The position numbers were made by a program, and so were the translations under genes. A DNA stretch of 64,000 nt from Brevundimonas sp. (GTDB lineage Bacteria > Pseudomonadota > Alphaproteobacteria > Caulobacterales > Caulobacteraceae), in contig NZ_JAIXTC010000021.1 in NCBI RefSeq assembly GCF_027484365.1, forward strand, positions 1 to 64,000, written 5' to 3'. Shown piece by piece: positions 26,846 to 35,287 of this stretch. How positions within the stretch are numbered: position 1 is the first letter of the stretch; each line of letters opens with the position of its first letter. The notes beneath the pieces were generated by a model, which was not told the DNA's origin, made no database searches, and was given only the letters and a program-made list of their open reading frames with translations.

Positions 26846-26874
26846 TGATTATGGCATAGTTAGTGCCAATATAT
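26846..26874. promoter_or_regulatory. Island operator site 3 (SDR / MDR divergent promoter)
   Basis: tgattatggcat, spacer agtta, gtgccaatatat. Both GGCA and TGCC cores are present with the regular spacing. It lies 19 bases upstream of the SDR start and about 35 bases upstream of the MDR start, at the centre of their divergent gap. Confidence 0.75.
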
Positions 26875-26908
26875 AGACTGCCGCAACCCCGATCTACGAA
26901 AGCTACCC

Positions 26909-27907
26909 ATGACCCGACCGACCCAGATCCGTCTCGCGCAGCGTCCCGTTGGATCGGCTGATGCAGACACCTGGACGACGACCCACGACGCCGGCCGCGA
27001 TCCGGAAGAGGGAGAGATCCGGCTGAACGTGACCCACATCTCGCTCGACCCTGCGATGCGGGGATGGATCAACGCCGGTCGCAGCTACGTCCCGCCTGTC
27101 GGGATCGGCGAGGTTATGCGGGCCATCGGCGTGGGCGAAGTGACGGCCACGGCGTCCGATCGCTTCCAGGTCGGGGAGATCGTGATGGGCCTCACGGGGG
27201 TTCAGACGGACGCCACGGTCGTCGCCAAGGATTTCAACAAGATCGAGCCGTCTCTTGCTCCGGCCTCGACCTTCCTCGGCGGCCTCGGGATGCCGGGCAT
27301 GACCGCCTATTTCGGACTGCTGGACATCGGCAAGCCCGAGGCCGGACAGACCGTGGTTGTCTCCGCCGCAGCCGGCGCTGTCGGAGCCGTTGTCGGACAG
27401 ATTGCGAAGATCAAGGGGTGTCGGGTGGTCGGTCTGGCCGGGGGACCCGAGAAATGCCGCTACGTCGTCGAGGAACTGGGGTTCGACGCCTGCATCGACT
27501 ACCGGTCGGGCTCGTTGCATGAACAGCTGAAGGCCGCCTGTCCGGACCGGATCGACATCTATTTCGACAATGTCGGCGGCGAAATTCTGGACGTTTGCCT
27601 GGGTCTTCTGGCCCAGAAGGCCCGGGTCGTGATCTGCGGGGCCATCAGCCAGTACAACGCCACTGAAGGCATGACCGGGCCGGCCAACTACATGAGCCTG
27701 CTGGTCAATCGCGCGCGGATGGAGGGGTTTGTCGTGTTCGACTACCAGAAGCAGTTCCTGAGCGCGATCATGGAGATGGCCGGCTGGATGATGTCCGGTC
27801 AGATCAAGTTCAGGGAGCATGTCGTCGAGGGCATCGAGAGCTTCCCCGTCGCGTTCGACATGCTGTTCGCGGGGACCAACTTCGGCAAGCTGGTGATCAG
27901 GGTCTAG
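26909..27907 (+). CDS. NADP-dependent oxidoreductase, MDR superfamily (PTGR/CurA-like)
   Basis: 332 residues of the leukotriene B4 12-hydroxydehydrogenase/CurA type. Diagnostic stretches are HISLDPAMRGWINAGRSYVPPV near the N-terminus, FLGGLGMPGMTAYFGLLDIGKP, the nucleotide-binding motif AAAGAVGAVVGQIAKIKGCRVVG, and YFDNVGGEILD. No catalytic zinc ligands are seen, as expected for this group, which reduces alpha,beta-unsaturated ketones or enoyl intermediates with NADPH. It is under site 3 and convergent with the DUF1330-like gene, with a 6-base gap between stops. Confidence 0.85.
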   Translation: MTRPTQIRLAQRPVGSADADTWTTTHDAGRDPEEGEIRLNVTHISLDPAMRGWINAGRSYVPPVGIGEVMRAIGVGEVTATASDRFQVGEIVMGLTGVQTDATVVAKDFNKIEPSLAPASTFLGGLGMPGMTAYFGLLDIGKPEAGQTVVVSAAAGAVGAVVGQIAKIKGCRVVGLAGGPEKCRYVVEELGFDACIDYRSGSLHEQLKAACPDRIDIYFDNVGGEILDVCLGLLAQKARVVICGAISQYNATEGMTGPANYMSLLVNRARMEGFVVFDYQKQFLSAIMEMAGWMMSGQIKFREHVVEGIESFPVAFDMLFAGTNFGKLVIRV

Positions 27908-27913
27908 CCGGGA

Positions 27914-28546
27914 TCAGCCGGCCGTCCAGATCAGCTGGAACAGGGCGGCACACAGGGCCAGCACCAGGGCGACCGCTGTGCGCGGGCCCGCGACCAGGGT
28001 CGAGATCGGCTGGGCGGGAAAGGCCATGGCGTGGGTCAGGGCCGCCATCTTCAACCCGTGCGCGCGAAGGAACGCTTCGTCGGTCGCCAGCTTCATCATG
28101 TCTTTGCGGCTGCGATAGCGCATCAATCCGGCGATGCTCCAGCCCGGATCTGGCGGTACGTTGAGGGCATCGACGTAACCCGAGATCTTTCGGTAGCTCA
28201 GGAGCGGAAGCCCCCCGTTCGCGATCAGGGTGGGGGCGAAGACGGAGAAATAGGCCTTCAGAAGAGCGAGGCCGCTGCGGCTCTCGCCCGAGACCGGATC
28301 GGTCACTGCACCGGGCCGGACGCGGATCAGATTGACCATGAGGAATTCGCGGCCGTCGTCCTCTTCGAGGAAGCGACGGATCTGGGCCATGTCGTTCAAC
28401 CCCGGCGGCCAGATCGCCTCCGCCCGGGAAATCATGGCCTCGATCTCATGCCTCCGGATCGGACCCCTCCAGTTGTCATACCAGAGGCGAAAAACGCCAT
28501 AGAGGACCGCGGCCACGATCCAGATCATCCAGGGTCGCAACTCCAT
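27914..28546 (-). CDS. Membrane-anchored DUF1330-like protein
   Basis: About 210 residues from MELRPWMIWIVAAVLYGVF (ATG at 28546), 8 bases after the sulfatase stop; the track start lies inside the sulfatase gene in another frame. A membrane helix occupies residues about 6-22 and another is near the C-terminus (TAVALVLALCAALFQLIW). The soluble core between them contains FLMVNLIRVRPGAV and YFSVFAPTLIANGGLPLLSY, which parallels the MVNLLKFR ... GGKVLF pattern of the DUF1330 protein at 24385. I infer a DUF1330-like fold held at the membrane. Function unknown; cotranscribed with the sulfatase. Confidence 0.65.
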   Translation of the reverse strand: MELRPWMIWIVAAVLYGVFRLWYDNWRGPIRRHEIEAMISRAEAIWPPGLNDMAQIRRFLEEDDGREFLMVNLIRVRPGAVTDPVSGESRSGLALLKAYFSVFAPTLIANGGLPLLSYRKISGYVDALNVPPDPGWSIAGLMRYRSRKDMMKLATDEAFLRAHGLKMAALTHAMAFPAQPISTLVAGPRTAVALVLALCAALFQLIWTAG

Positions 28547-28554
28547 CGACGATC

Positions 28555-30210
28555 TCAGTTCGACCAGGTGACGTAGGTGTCGCCGGTCTGGATAGGCTGA
28601 TCGCCGGTCCTGTCGACACCCACCGGCGCCTCGACCAGGGCCGGCCACATGGGAGCCCTCTGGGTCCTGTCGTGAGCTTCGAGCTGGGCTCTGAGCGCCG
28701 CGACCACCTCGGGTCTGCTGGCGGCCAGGTCATTCCGCTCGGTTGGATCGGAGGCGAGGTCGAACAGCCAGGTCCGGGCCGGACGGTCGAGCACCTGGAG
28801 TTTCCAGTCTCCGGCGCGCACGACCCGATAGCCGCCTGACCTCCAGAACAGGGCCTCATGCGGACGACCGGATGACTGCCCCGAAAGGAAGGGAGACAAG
28901 TCCACGCCGTCCATCGCACGGTCTGACGGCATGGAAGCACCCGCAGCGGCGGCAGCGGTGGCGAAGATGTCGAAATGCGAGACTGGGGCCGTCAGCCGTG
29001 TTCCCGCCGGAATACGGGCCGGCCAGTTCATGAAGTAGGGCACGCGGATGCCGCCTTCGAAGAAGGTCAGTTTCCAGCCGCGGAAGGGCTTATTGATGTC
29101 AGGCAGGCCGATGTAGTTCGCACCACCGTTGTCACTGGTGAAGACGACAAGAGTGTTGTCGTCGAGTCCCTGGGCCTTCAGTTCGGCCATGATCCGCCCG
29201 ACGCCGCGGTCGAGCGCGACGATCATCGCCGCATAGACCCGTTCACGGTGGTCGGTGATGTGGGAGAGCGCGTCGTAGTCCGACTTCAGCGCCTGAAGGG
29301 GCGTGTGGGGCGCGTTGTAGGCCAGATACATGAAGAACGGCCGGTTCCGGTTCGCCCGTATGCCCGCCAGCGCCTGGTCCGTCAGATAGTCAGTGATGTA
29401 GCCGTCGGGATGAAAACGGTCCCCGCCGTTGTACTGGACGCTGTAGGGCAGGTTCGCCCACAGGAATTTGTCGATCGGATCGAAGTCCTGACGCGAGTTG
29501 ACGACATCCGGATCCCGCGCCGGCAGATACATCTGGCCGCCCACCATGAAGCCAAGGCTTTCGTCGAAGCCCTGGTCTTCCGGCCGCATTCCCGCAGTCT
29601 CGCCGAGGTGCCATTTGCCGAGGTGCATGGTGTGGTAGCCACGCGTCTTGAGGAGCTCGGCAAGGGTGATCTCTCCGGCCGGCACCCCCATCTGTTCATA
29701 GGAGGGGGTCTGATCGACCCGGTCGCGGCGGAAGACGGGCCGCAGCTCCCGATCCCTTGGCGCCAGGGTCGGGATCAGCTGGGCCATCTGGACGGGGATC
29801 GAGGTGAACTCGAAGCCGAACCGGGTCGGATAGCGACCGGTCATCAGCGCTGCGCGCGAGGGGGAACAGGTCGCATTGCCCGCATAGCCCGATGCCAGCA
29901 CCGCCCCGCCCTGCGCCAGGCCGTCGATATTCGGAGTGCGGACGCTCCCCTCCCCGAGGCCGCCGTTCAGGCTGACGTCGTTGAAGCCCAGATCATCGGC
30001 GAGAATCACGATGACATTGGGGGGACGATCGGCCGGGGCTTCAGTCGCCGATGCCGGGCCGGGTTCCCACACCACGGGGCGGTTCGGTCCGACCGGAGGC
30101 GCGCGCCAGCCCGCGATATGCAGGATGACATAGTCCTTGAGCGCAACCCCGCCGAACCCAAGCACGAGCAGCCCGGCAAGGGCTCCACCGATCCAAACGG
30201 CCCGCTTCAT
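28555..30210 (-). CDS. Sulfatase, formylglycine-dependent, Sec/anchor type
   Basis: 551 residues from MKRAVWIGGALAGLLVLG (ATG at 30210 after ggggag). An N-terminal hydrophobic segment without Arg-Arg predicts Sec export or a signal anchor. Catalytic features: metal Asp pair in VIVILADDLGFNDVS, the formylglycine cysteine Cys115 in CSPSRAALMTGRYP, HLGKWHLG, HTPLQ and SDNGG with the second metal site. It hydrolyses sulfate esters in the periplasm. The C-terminal part has the usual arylsulfatase small domain (LFDLASDPTERNDLA). It is divergent from the EF-hand gene across the perfect operator (site 4) and followed by the membrane DUF1330-like gene. Confidence 0.9.
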   Translation of the reverse strand: MKRAVWIGGALAGLLVLGFGGVALKDYVILHIAGWRAPPVGPNRPVVWEPGPASATEAPADRPPNVIVILADDLGFNDVSLNGGLGEGSVRTPNIDGLAQGGAVLASGYAGNATCSPSRAALMTGRYPTRFGFEFTSIPVQMAQLIPTLAPRDRELRPVFRRDRVDQTPSYEQMGVPAGEITLAELLKTRGYHTMHLGKWHLGETAGMRPEDQGFDESLGFMVGGQMYLPARDPDVVNSRQDFDPIDKFLWANLPYSVQYNGGDRFHPDGYITDYLTDQALAGIRANRNRPFFMYLAYNAPHTPLQALKSDYDALSHITDHRERVYAAMIVALDRGVGRIMAELKAQGLDDNTLVVFTSDNGGANYIGLPDINKPFRGWKLTFFEGGIRVPYFMNWPARIPAGTRLTAPVSHFDIFATAAAAAGASMPSDRAMDGVDLSPFLSGQSSGRPHEALFWRSGGYRVVRAGDWKLQVLDRPARTWLFDLASDPTERNDLAASRPEVVAALRAQLEAHDRTQRAPMWPALVEAPVGVDRTGDQPIQTGDTYVTWSN

Positions 30211-30246
30211 GATCACTCCCCGTCCGGCCCTCCGCATCGGAGCCAG

Positions 30247-30277
30247 TACATATTGGCATGCAGGATGCCAATATGTA
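30247..30277. promoter_or_regulatory. Island operator site 4: perfect 31-bp palindrome
   Basis: tacatattggcat, spacer gcagg, atgccaatatgta: two 13-bp arms with no mismatch around a 5-base spacer. It is the best copy of the island motif and defines it. It lies 37 bases upstream of the sulfatase start and 44 bases upstream of the EF-hand start. Each arm contains TTGGCA, similar to a -35 hexamer on its own strand. Confidence 0.88.
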
Positions 30278-30320
30278 GAAGCCTCTGTAAAGAGGCATAG
30301 AGCACCGAGGAGAATTGGAG

Positions 30321-30608
30321 ATGATCGACCGAACCCTGCTGGCCGTCATGTTGCTGTCGTCGGGTCTGGCGGCTGCGCCGGATCACGCCGAAGCGGGCAC
30401 GCCAGCCGAGGACTTTGTCGCCAGCGACGCGGACCGTTCAGGCACGCTGAATGCCGCCGAGTTCCGCCGCTTCATCGCCCTTGGTGTTGCAGCCGGCCGT
30501 CCGCGGGCGGTGATGATTCGGGACAACAACGCCTATGACATGGCCTTCGGTCGGGTGGATCGCGACCGGAATGGTCAGCTCTCGCGCGCCGAACTCCAGA
30601 TCCGCTAG
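30321..30608 (+). CDS. Small secreted EF-hand protein
   Basis: 95 residues; ATG at 30321 with gaggag nine bases upstream (the track TTG is two codons earlier). A signal peptide ends near GLAAAPDHAEA. Two calcium-binding loops follow: DADRSGTLNAAEF and DRDRNGQLSRAEL, both with acidic residues at positions 1, 3, 5 and 12 or close equivalents. Probably a periplasmic calcium-binding protein; the sulfatase on the other side of site 4 needs a divalent metal, commonly Ca2+, so a partnership is an attractive inference. Its stop overlaps the stop of the convergent membrane gene. Confidence 0.8.
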   Translation: MIDRTLLAVMLLSSGLAAAPDHAEAGTPAEDFVASDADRSGTLNAAEFRRFIALGVAAGRPRAVMIRDNNAYDMAFGRVDRDRNGQLSRAELQIR

Positions 30609-31021
30609 CGTTTGTCGCGCCGAAGCCTGCGGTCTCCATAGACCGCGACCAGCCAGGCGATCACGACGATCGGCAGCAGGATCGTGTTGAAGACCTCCCC
30701 GGGCACCTCGACAGGGAGGGGTCTCCAGAACTGCAGGTTCACGACGGCCCCCGCGGTCAGCAGGGCCTGCAGGCCGAGCCCCAGCGTCACAAGGTCCCTT
30801 CGGGCCGCGAGAATGAACCCCTCGAAAAGCCCGACCCCGATCTGGTTGACGCCGATCAACGCGAACAGGGGGATGATCGTGTCCGCCGACGTGCTCAGAT
30901 CCAGTCCGGCGATCGTACCGGCGCCGCCGTCAGGACTGAAGGCATGAACCCCGCCACGCGCCAGGTTCATGAGGGCGAACAGACCAAGGACGATGGACGG
31001 CCCGAGTTTGAAGGGGTTCAT
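30605..31021 (-). CDS. Small integral membrane protein, unknown
   Basis: 138 residues from MNPFKLGPSIVLGLFALMN (ATG at 31021, ggaaagg 8 bases upstream); the track ORF has a 32-residue upstream extension that is not membrane-like. Four hydrophobic helices can be drawn (about 6-22, 48-68, 75-95, 105-128). No family recognised with confidence; size and topology resemble DUF4345-type proteins. Its stop codon overlaps that of the EF-hand gene on the other strand. It shares the divergent promoter region with the MaoC gene (site 5). Confidence 0.65.
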   Translation of the reverse strand: MNPFKLGPSIVLGLFALMNLARGGVHAFSPDGGAGTIAGLDLSTSADTIIPLFALIGVNQIGVGLFEGFILAARRDLVTLGLGLQALLTAGAVVNLQFWRPLPVEVPGEVFNTILLPIVVIAWLVAVYGDRRLRRDKR

Positions 31022-31126
31022 GGAATCGGCCTTTCCGAGTCTGTGACCACCCGCCGTGTTGAAAGGTGCGGTCGCTGAAGTGAGTCGTCTGGCCTTCCGG
31101 TGGGTTTCATGATCCAACGCCAGTCA

Positions 31127-31155
31127 CTTATACTGCACCATGAGTGACGATAGAT
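31127..31155. promoter_or_regulatory. Island operator site 5 (membrane protein / MaoC divergent promoter), weak
   Basis: cttatactgcac, spacer catga, gtgacgatagat. Only the GCA core of the left arm and TG-CGA of the right arm match; the right arm resembles that of site 2 (gtgacga). This is the poorest copy, accepted because position and spacing fit the other seven. Confidence 0.4.
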
Positions 31156-31190
31156 GGCAAGCCGAGCCGTCGAGCCACCTCGGGAGTCCC

Positions 31191-31649
31191 ATGCCGCAAA
31201 TCATCTCCGCCGAGAGCCTTGCCACCCGCACTGGCGACGATCTCGGTGCGTCAGACTGGGTCCTGGTCGATCAGGACCGGATCGACCGCTTCGCGGCGGC
31301 GACCGGTGATCATCAATTCATCCACGTCGATCCCGTCGCAGCAGCCCAGACCCCGTTCGGCGGAACGATCGCGCACGGCATGCTGACCCTGTCCATGGCG
31401 ATCGCCATGTTGCCGCCGGGCTATCTCCTCGTGGAAGGCCTGGTGATGGCCGTGAACTACGGGTTCGAAAAGGTCCGGCTGATCGCACCGGTGCCGGTCG
31501 GATCGGAAATCCGGGCCCACCATCGGTTCCTGGGCGCGACGCCGCGAGGGTCCGGCTGGTTGTTGCGCAACGAGATCTCGGTGGAGATCAGGGGTATGGA
31601 CAAGCCAGCCCTGACCGCTGAGTCCCTCATTCTGCAGCTCACCGCCTGA
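31191..31649 (+). CDS. MaoC-family hydratase
   Basis: 152 residues using the ATG at 31191 (MPQIISAES), which follows cgggagtccc; the track ATG at 31140 lies in the operator and gives 17 extra residues. The hot-dog fold hydratase motif is present: FAAATGDHQFIHVDPVAAAQTPFGGTIAHGMLTLS, here cited for its Asp and His (ATGD...IHVD), the catalytic dyad of (R)-specific enoyl-CoA hydratases. It hydrates enoyl-CoA thioesters. First of three genes (MaoC, GMC, aldehyde dehydrogenase) with 2-base and overlapping junctions. Confidence 0.87.
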   Translation: MPQIISAESLATRTGDDLGASDWVLVDQDRIDRFAAATGDHQFIHVDPVAAAQTPFGGTIAHGMLTLSMAIAMLPPGYLLVEGLVMAVNYGFEKVRLIAPVPVGSEIRAHHRFLGATPRGSGWLLRNEISVEIRGMDKPALTAESLILQLTA

Positions 31650-31651
31650 AC

Positions 31652-33256
31652 ATGAGCACGGACATCTTCGACTTTATTGTCGTAGGCGCAGGCTCCGCCG
31701 GATGCGTCCTGGCCGAACGGCTATCCCGCGATCCCCGCCATACGGTTCTGCTGCTCGAGGCCGGCGGATCAGACGACGCCGCCGTGATCCGCACACCGAT
31801 GCTGATGGGGCTGGCCATCCAGTCACGGGCCTACAACTGGCACTATGAGACCGAGCCCCAGGGCGAATTGAATGATCGGCGGCTCTATTGGCCGAGAGGG
31901 CGAACCCTCGGCGGCTCGAGCGCGATCAATGCGATGCACTATATCCGGGGCGCGCACGCCAACTACGACGAGTGGCGCGACGTCTGCGGCTGCGAGGGTT
32001 GGGACTGGGATTCCGCTCTTGCGGCGTTCCGCGAGGTCGAAGGCCAGTCACGGGGCGCTGACGCCTACCACGGGGCGGACGGGCCTCTCACGGTCCAGGA
32101 TGTGTCGCCGCTCAATCCCCTCACCGAGGCCTTCTTCGAGGCCGGGGGCCTGCTCCAGTACCCACGCAATCCGGACTTCAACGGCGCCGGGCAACTCGGG
32201 TTCGGTCCGTATCAGGTCACACAGCGCGGCCTTCGACGCTGGAGCGCGGCCGACGCCTTCCTGAAGCCCGCCCTGTCGCGGCCGAACCTGACGCTTCGAA
32301 CGGGCGCCCTCACCCGCCGTGTCCTTCTGGAGGCTGGCGTCGCGCGCGGCGTGGAGGTCGAGGTCGACGGTCGCTGCGAACTCCCCATGGCGCGGCGCGA
32401 AGTCATCCTCTGCGGGGGGGCCGTCAACTCGCCGCAGCTTCTGCAACTGTCCGGTATCGGCGACGCCGGCGATCTCAGGAACGCCGGCGTCACCCCCGAG
32501 ATCGACCTGCCGGGCGTCGGCCGCAACCTGCAGGATCACATCGACATCATCGGTCAGATCTCGACCCGCAGCGCCACATCGATCGGCCTGTCTCTGCGGG
32601 CGCTGCCGACCCTGATCGGGGGCGTCGCCGCCTGGATGGGCGGTCGGGCCGGCCCGCTGTCGACCAATCCGATCCAGGGGGGCGCGTTCGTCCGGTCCTC
32701 ACAGGCCGGCGACCTGCCGGACATCCAGCTGGTGTTCACCCCGGGCCTCGCGGCGCCGCATGGTCGAGAAATGCCGCTCGGCCACGGCGCCACCCTTCAC
32801 GCCTGCGTCCTTTATCCGGAAAGTCGGGGGCGGCTCCGGATCGTCTCCAACGATCCGGCGATGCCGCCGGCGATCGATCCGGCCTATCTGACTGCGCCCC
32901 GGGACCTTGAGGTCCTGACAGACGGGCTGGAAATCGTCCGCACCCTGCTCGGCTCGACAGCTTTCGACTTCGACCGTCGCGCCGAGCTCCTTCCCGGGCC
33001 AGACAAGACCAGCCGTTCGGACCTGATGGACGATGTTCGGGCGCGGGCCGAAACCCTCTACCATCCGGTCGGTACCTGCATGATGGGGCGGGGTGAACTG
33101 GCCGTCGTCGATCCCCAGTTGAGAGTCCGGGGTGTGGAACGGTTGCGGGTCGTCGACGCCTCGGTCATGCCCAGACTGGTCGGCGGCAATACCAACGCCC
33201 CGACCATCATGATCGCCACCCGTGCCGCCCCGATGATCCTGGAGACCGCCCCATGA
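31652..33256 (+). CDS. GMC-family FAD alcohol dehydrogenase/oxidase
   Basis: 534 residues. The N-terminal FAD motif is FIVVGAGSAGCVLAERLS; YWPRGRTLGGSSAINAMHYIRG and FCGGAVNSPQLLQLSGIG-like ILCGGAVNSPQLL are the two GMC signatures; the C-terminal active-site block is LYHPVGTCMMG followed by GGNTNAPTIMIATRAA with the His/Asn pair. Closest in style to AlkJ/choline dehydrogenase-type alcohol dehydrogenases, which oxidise medium- to long-chain primary alcohols at the inner membrane. The aldehyde dehydrogenase gene overlaps its stop (ATGA), consistent with an alcohol to aldehyde to acid sequence. Confidence 0.9.
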   Translation: MSTDIFDFIVVGAGSAGCVLAERLSRDPRHTVLLLEAGGSDDAAVIRTPMLMGLAIQSRAYNWHYETEPQGELNDRRLYWPRGRTLGGSSAINAMHYIRGAHANYDEWRDVCGCEGWDWDSALAAFREVEGQSRGADAYHGADGPLTVQDVSPLNPLTEAFFEAGGLLQYPRNPDFNGAGQLGFGPYQVTQRGLRRWSAADAFLKPALSRPNLTLRTGALTRRVLLEAGVARGVEVEVDGRCELPMARREVILCGGAVNSPQLLQLSGIGDAGDLRNAGVTPEIDLPGVGRNLQDHIDIIGQISTRSATSIGLSLRALPTLIGGVAAWMGGRAGPLSTNPIQGGAFVRSSQAGDLPDIQLVFTPGLAAPHGREMPLGHGATLHACVLYPESRGRLRIVSNDPAMPPAIDPAYLTAPRDLEVLTDGLEIVRTLLGSTAFDFDRRAELLPGPDKTSRSDLMDDVRARAETLYHPVGTCMMGRGELAVVDPQLRVRGVERLRVVDASVMPRLVGGNTNAPTIMIATRAAPMILETAP

Positions 33257-34683
33257 CGAATTCCCCCGAGATCTCAGAAGCCCGTGACCTGATCCGTTCG
33301 GGCATCGAGGCCCAGAGAGCGGCATTCGCGCGGCAGCCCCGTCGCCCGCTCGCGGACCGGCGCCGCGACCTGGAGGCCATAGAGCGTCTGGTCCTCGACA
33401 ACGAGGCGGCCATCGCCGACGCCATCGACGCTGACTTCGGTGGTCGATCCAGACAGGAGACCCGCCTGCTCGAGATCGCTGTGACGGCCCAGGCGGCCCG
33501 TCATGCCCGCAAGGCCCTGGCGGCCTGGATGAAGCCCCGCCGTGTGGGTACCCCCGCCACGGCGGCGCCGGGGCGATCCCTGATCCGGCATGACCCCAAG
33601 GGAGTCGTCGGTATCGTCTCGCCCTGGAACTATCCGGTTCAGTTGACCCTAGTCCCGCTGGTCGCCGCCCTGGCGGCGGGCTGCAGAGCTCTGGTCAAGC
33701 CGTCGGAGCTGACGCCCCGCACCAGCCAGCTGATGGCGGACCTGCTCGCCGACCGCTTCCCTGCCGACCAGGTCGCGGTCGTGACGGGCGGAGCCGATGT
33801 CGCCGAAGCGTTCTGCGCCCAGAGGTTCGACCATCTTTTCTACACCGGCTCGACCCGGGTCGGGCGATCAGTGGCCGAAGCTGCGGCTCGTCATCTGACG
33901 CCGGTCACACTGGAGCTGGGGGGCAAGTCCCCGGTCATTGTCGATGATGCGGTTCCCCTGGAGCGAGTCGTCCACCCCCTGGCCTGGGGCCGGTTCCTGA
34001 ATGCGGGCCAGACCTGCGTGGCGCCGGACTATGTACTGGCGACGGGGGGCCGCGCCGAAGCGCTCGGCCAGGCCGTGATCCGGCAGGCCGAGACCTTCTA
34101 TCCCGACCTGGCCTCAAACCCCGAGTACACGGCCATCGTATCGGACCGGCATCATGCCCGGTTGACGGCCATGATCGACGAGGCGCGGCACCGGGGCGTT
34201 CAGGTTCTGCAGGCGACGCACGACCCCGCAGCCTGTGCGCTGGCCGGACGGATCGCCCCCACAGTCCTGATCGACCCTCCCGCTGATCTGGCCGTCATGC
34301 GCGAAGAGATTTTCGGCCCGTTGTTGCCGGTCCTGAACTGCCCGTCGATCGCGGCGGCGTGCGCCCGTGTCAGCGCCGGAGAACACCCGCTCGCCCTCTA
34401 TGTTTTCAGCGATGATCACCGGGTGGTCGGTCAGGTGCTGGAAAGCACCCGCTCCGGCGGCGTCACCGTGAACGCCACCATGCTTCATCTCGCCAACGAA
34501 AACCTGCCCTTCGGGGGTGTCGGGGAAAGCGGATCAGGCGCCTATCACGGACGTCGCGGGTTCGAGGAATTCAGCCACGCCCGCAGCGTTTTTGTAGCGG
34601 GGCGCTGGCACTCCAGCCGCCTGATCGCACCGCCCTACGGGGCCGCCTACCGGTTTGCCTCGTCCCTGGCGCTGAAATCCTGA
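33253..34683 (+). CDS. Aldehyde dehydrogenase (coniferyl/fatty aldehyde type)
   Basis: 476 residues of the ALDH superfamily branch that includes coniferyl aldehyde dehydrogenase and fatty aldehyde dehydrogenases. Motifs: VVGIVSPWNYPVQLTLVPLV, ALVKPSELTPRTS, FYTGSTRVGRSVAEAAA, TLELGGKSPVIV (Glu general base) and the nucleophile Cys in NAGQTCVAPDYVL; the C-terminus has NLPFGGVGESGSGAYHGRRGFEEFSH, typical of this branch. It oxidises the aldehyde made by the neighbouring GMC enzyme. The end of the operon is convergent with the small membrane gene at 34685. Confidence 0.9.
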   Translation: MTNSPEISEARDLIRSGIEAQRAAFARQPRRPLADRRRDLEAIERLVLDNEAAIADAIDADFGGRSRQETRLLEIAVTAQAARHARKALAAWMKPRRVGTPATAAPGRSLIRHDPKGVVGIVSPWNYPVQLTLVPLVAALAAGCRALVKPSELTPRTSQLMADLLADRFPADQVAVVTGGADVAEAFCAQRFDHLFYTGSTRVGRSVAEAAARHLTPVTLELGGKSPVIVDDAVPLERVVHPLAWGRFLNAGQTCVAPDYVLATGGRAEALGQAVIRQAETFYPDLASNPEYTAIVSDRHHARLTAMIDEARHRGVQVLQATHDPAACALAGRIAPTVLIDPPADLAVMREEIFGPLLPVLNCPSIAAACARVSAGEHPLALYVFSDDHRVVGQVLESTRSGGVTVNATMLHLANENLPFGGVGESGSGAYHGRRGFEEFSHARSVFVAGRWHSSRLIAPPYGAAYRFASSLALKS

Positions 34684-34684
34684 G

Positions 34685-35056
34685 CTAGGGCAGTGTGCGA
34701 TAGCCGAGGACGACGACCGCCAGCATCATGACCTCCGCAGCGATCAGGGGCAGCGCGTCCCGGCCGCTTCCATCCAGCACGGCGCTGACCAGTCGGCCGG
34801 CGATGATGACCGAGAGCATGACCAGAGGGATGATCAGAACATCCGACCGGTTGCGGACTGCGGCATAGATCGCTGATCCTCCGATCATGACGAAGATCCC
34901 GAGGAAGTCACCGCGCAGGGTCGACATTCCGACCGGACCGGAGGCTTCCAGGCCGAGGCGCAGTGCTGCCCGGGCGGGCGTCAGAAGAAAACCGGCGGCG
35001 AGCGGCAGGGTCAGCCCGCCCGTCAGGAGAAGTGCGATCCGGACGATTGTGTTCAA
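34685..35056 (-). CDS. Small membrane protein (DUF4345-like)
   Basis: About 123 residues if started at the TTG at 35056 (LNTIVRIALLLTGG), which follows a ggggggc ribosome binding site. The track GTG start at 35173 adds 39 hydrophilic residues and would overlap the operator, so I reject it. Four membrane helices are visible. STLRGDFLGIFVMIGGSAIYAAVRNR and GRLVSAVLDG resemble DUF4345-type proteins. Role unknown. It is divergent from the TonB receptor across site 6. Confidence 0.6.
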   Translation of the reverse strand: MNTIVRIALLLTGGLTLPLAAGFLLTPARAALRLGLEASGPVGMSTLRGDFLGIFVMIGGSAIYAAVRNRSDVLIIPLVMLSVIIAGRLVSAVLDGSGRDALPLIAAEVMMLAVVVLGYRTLP

Positions 35057-35173
35057 GAGCTGCCCCCCGGCATGAACGGTGAATGAATGGCCTTCCGCGT
35101 CGGATCGAACCGGACGCGAACCCTGAATAGCGGGACCCACTTCGGCCGCAAGGCCCAATCCTATCAACCCCAC

Positions 35174-35202
35174 TTTATTTTGACACTCATAGTGCTAACG
35201 TA
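35174..35202. promoter_or_regulatory. Island operator site 6 (membrane protein / TonB receptor divergent promoter)
   Basis: ttattttgacac, spacer tcata, gtgctaacgtag. GACA and TGCT replace the GGCA/TGCC cores but spacing is kept. The left arm contains TTGACA, a consensus -35 hexamer, in the direction of the TonB receptor gene that starts 86 bases downstream. Confidence 0.6.
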
Positions 35203-35287
35203 GTTCGCAAGTCCGCCGTGAACCACGAGACGGGACGAGCAATGGCTGCGGTTTTCATCACGCCGACAGCCAAGGGGGAGAGATGAT

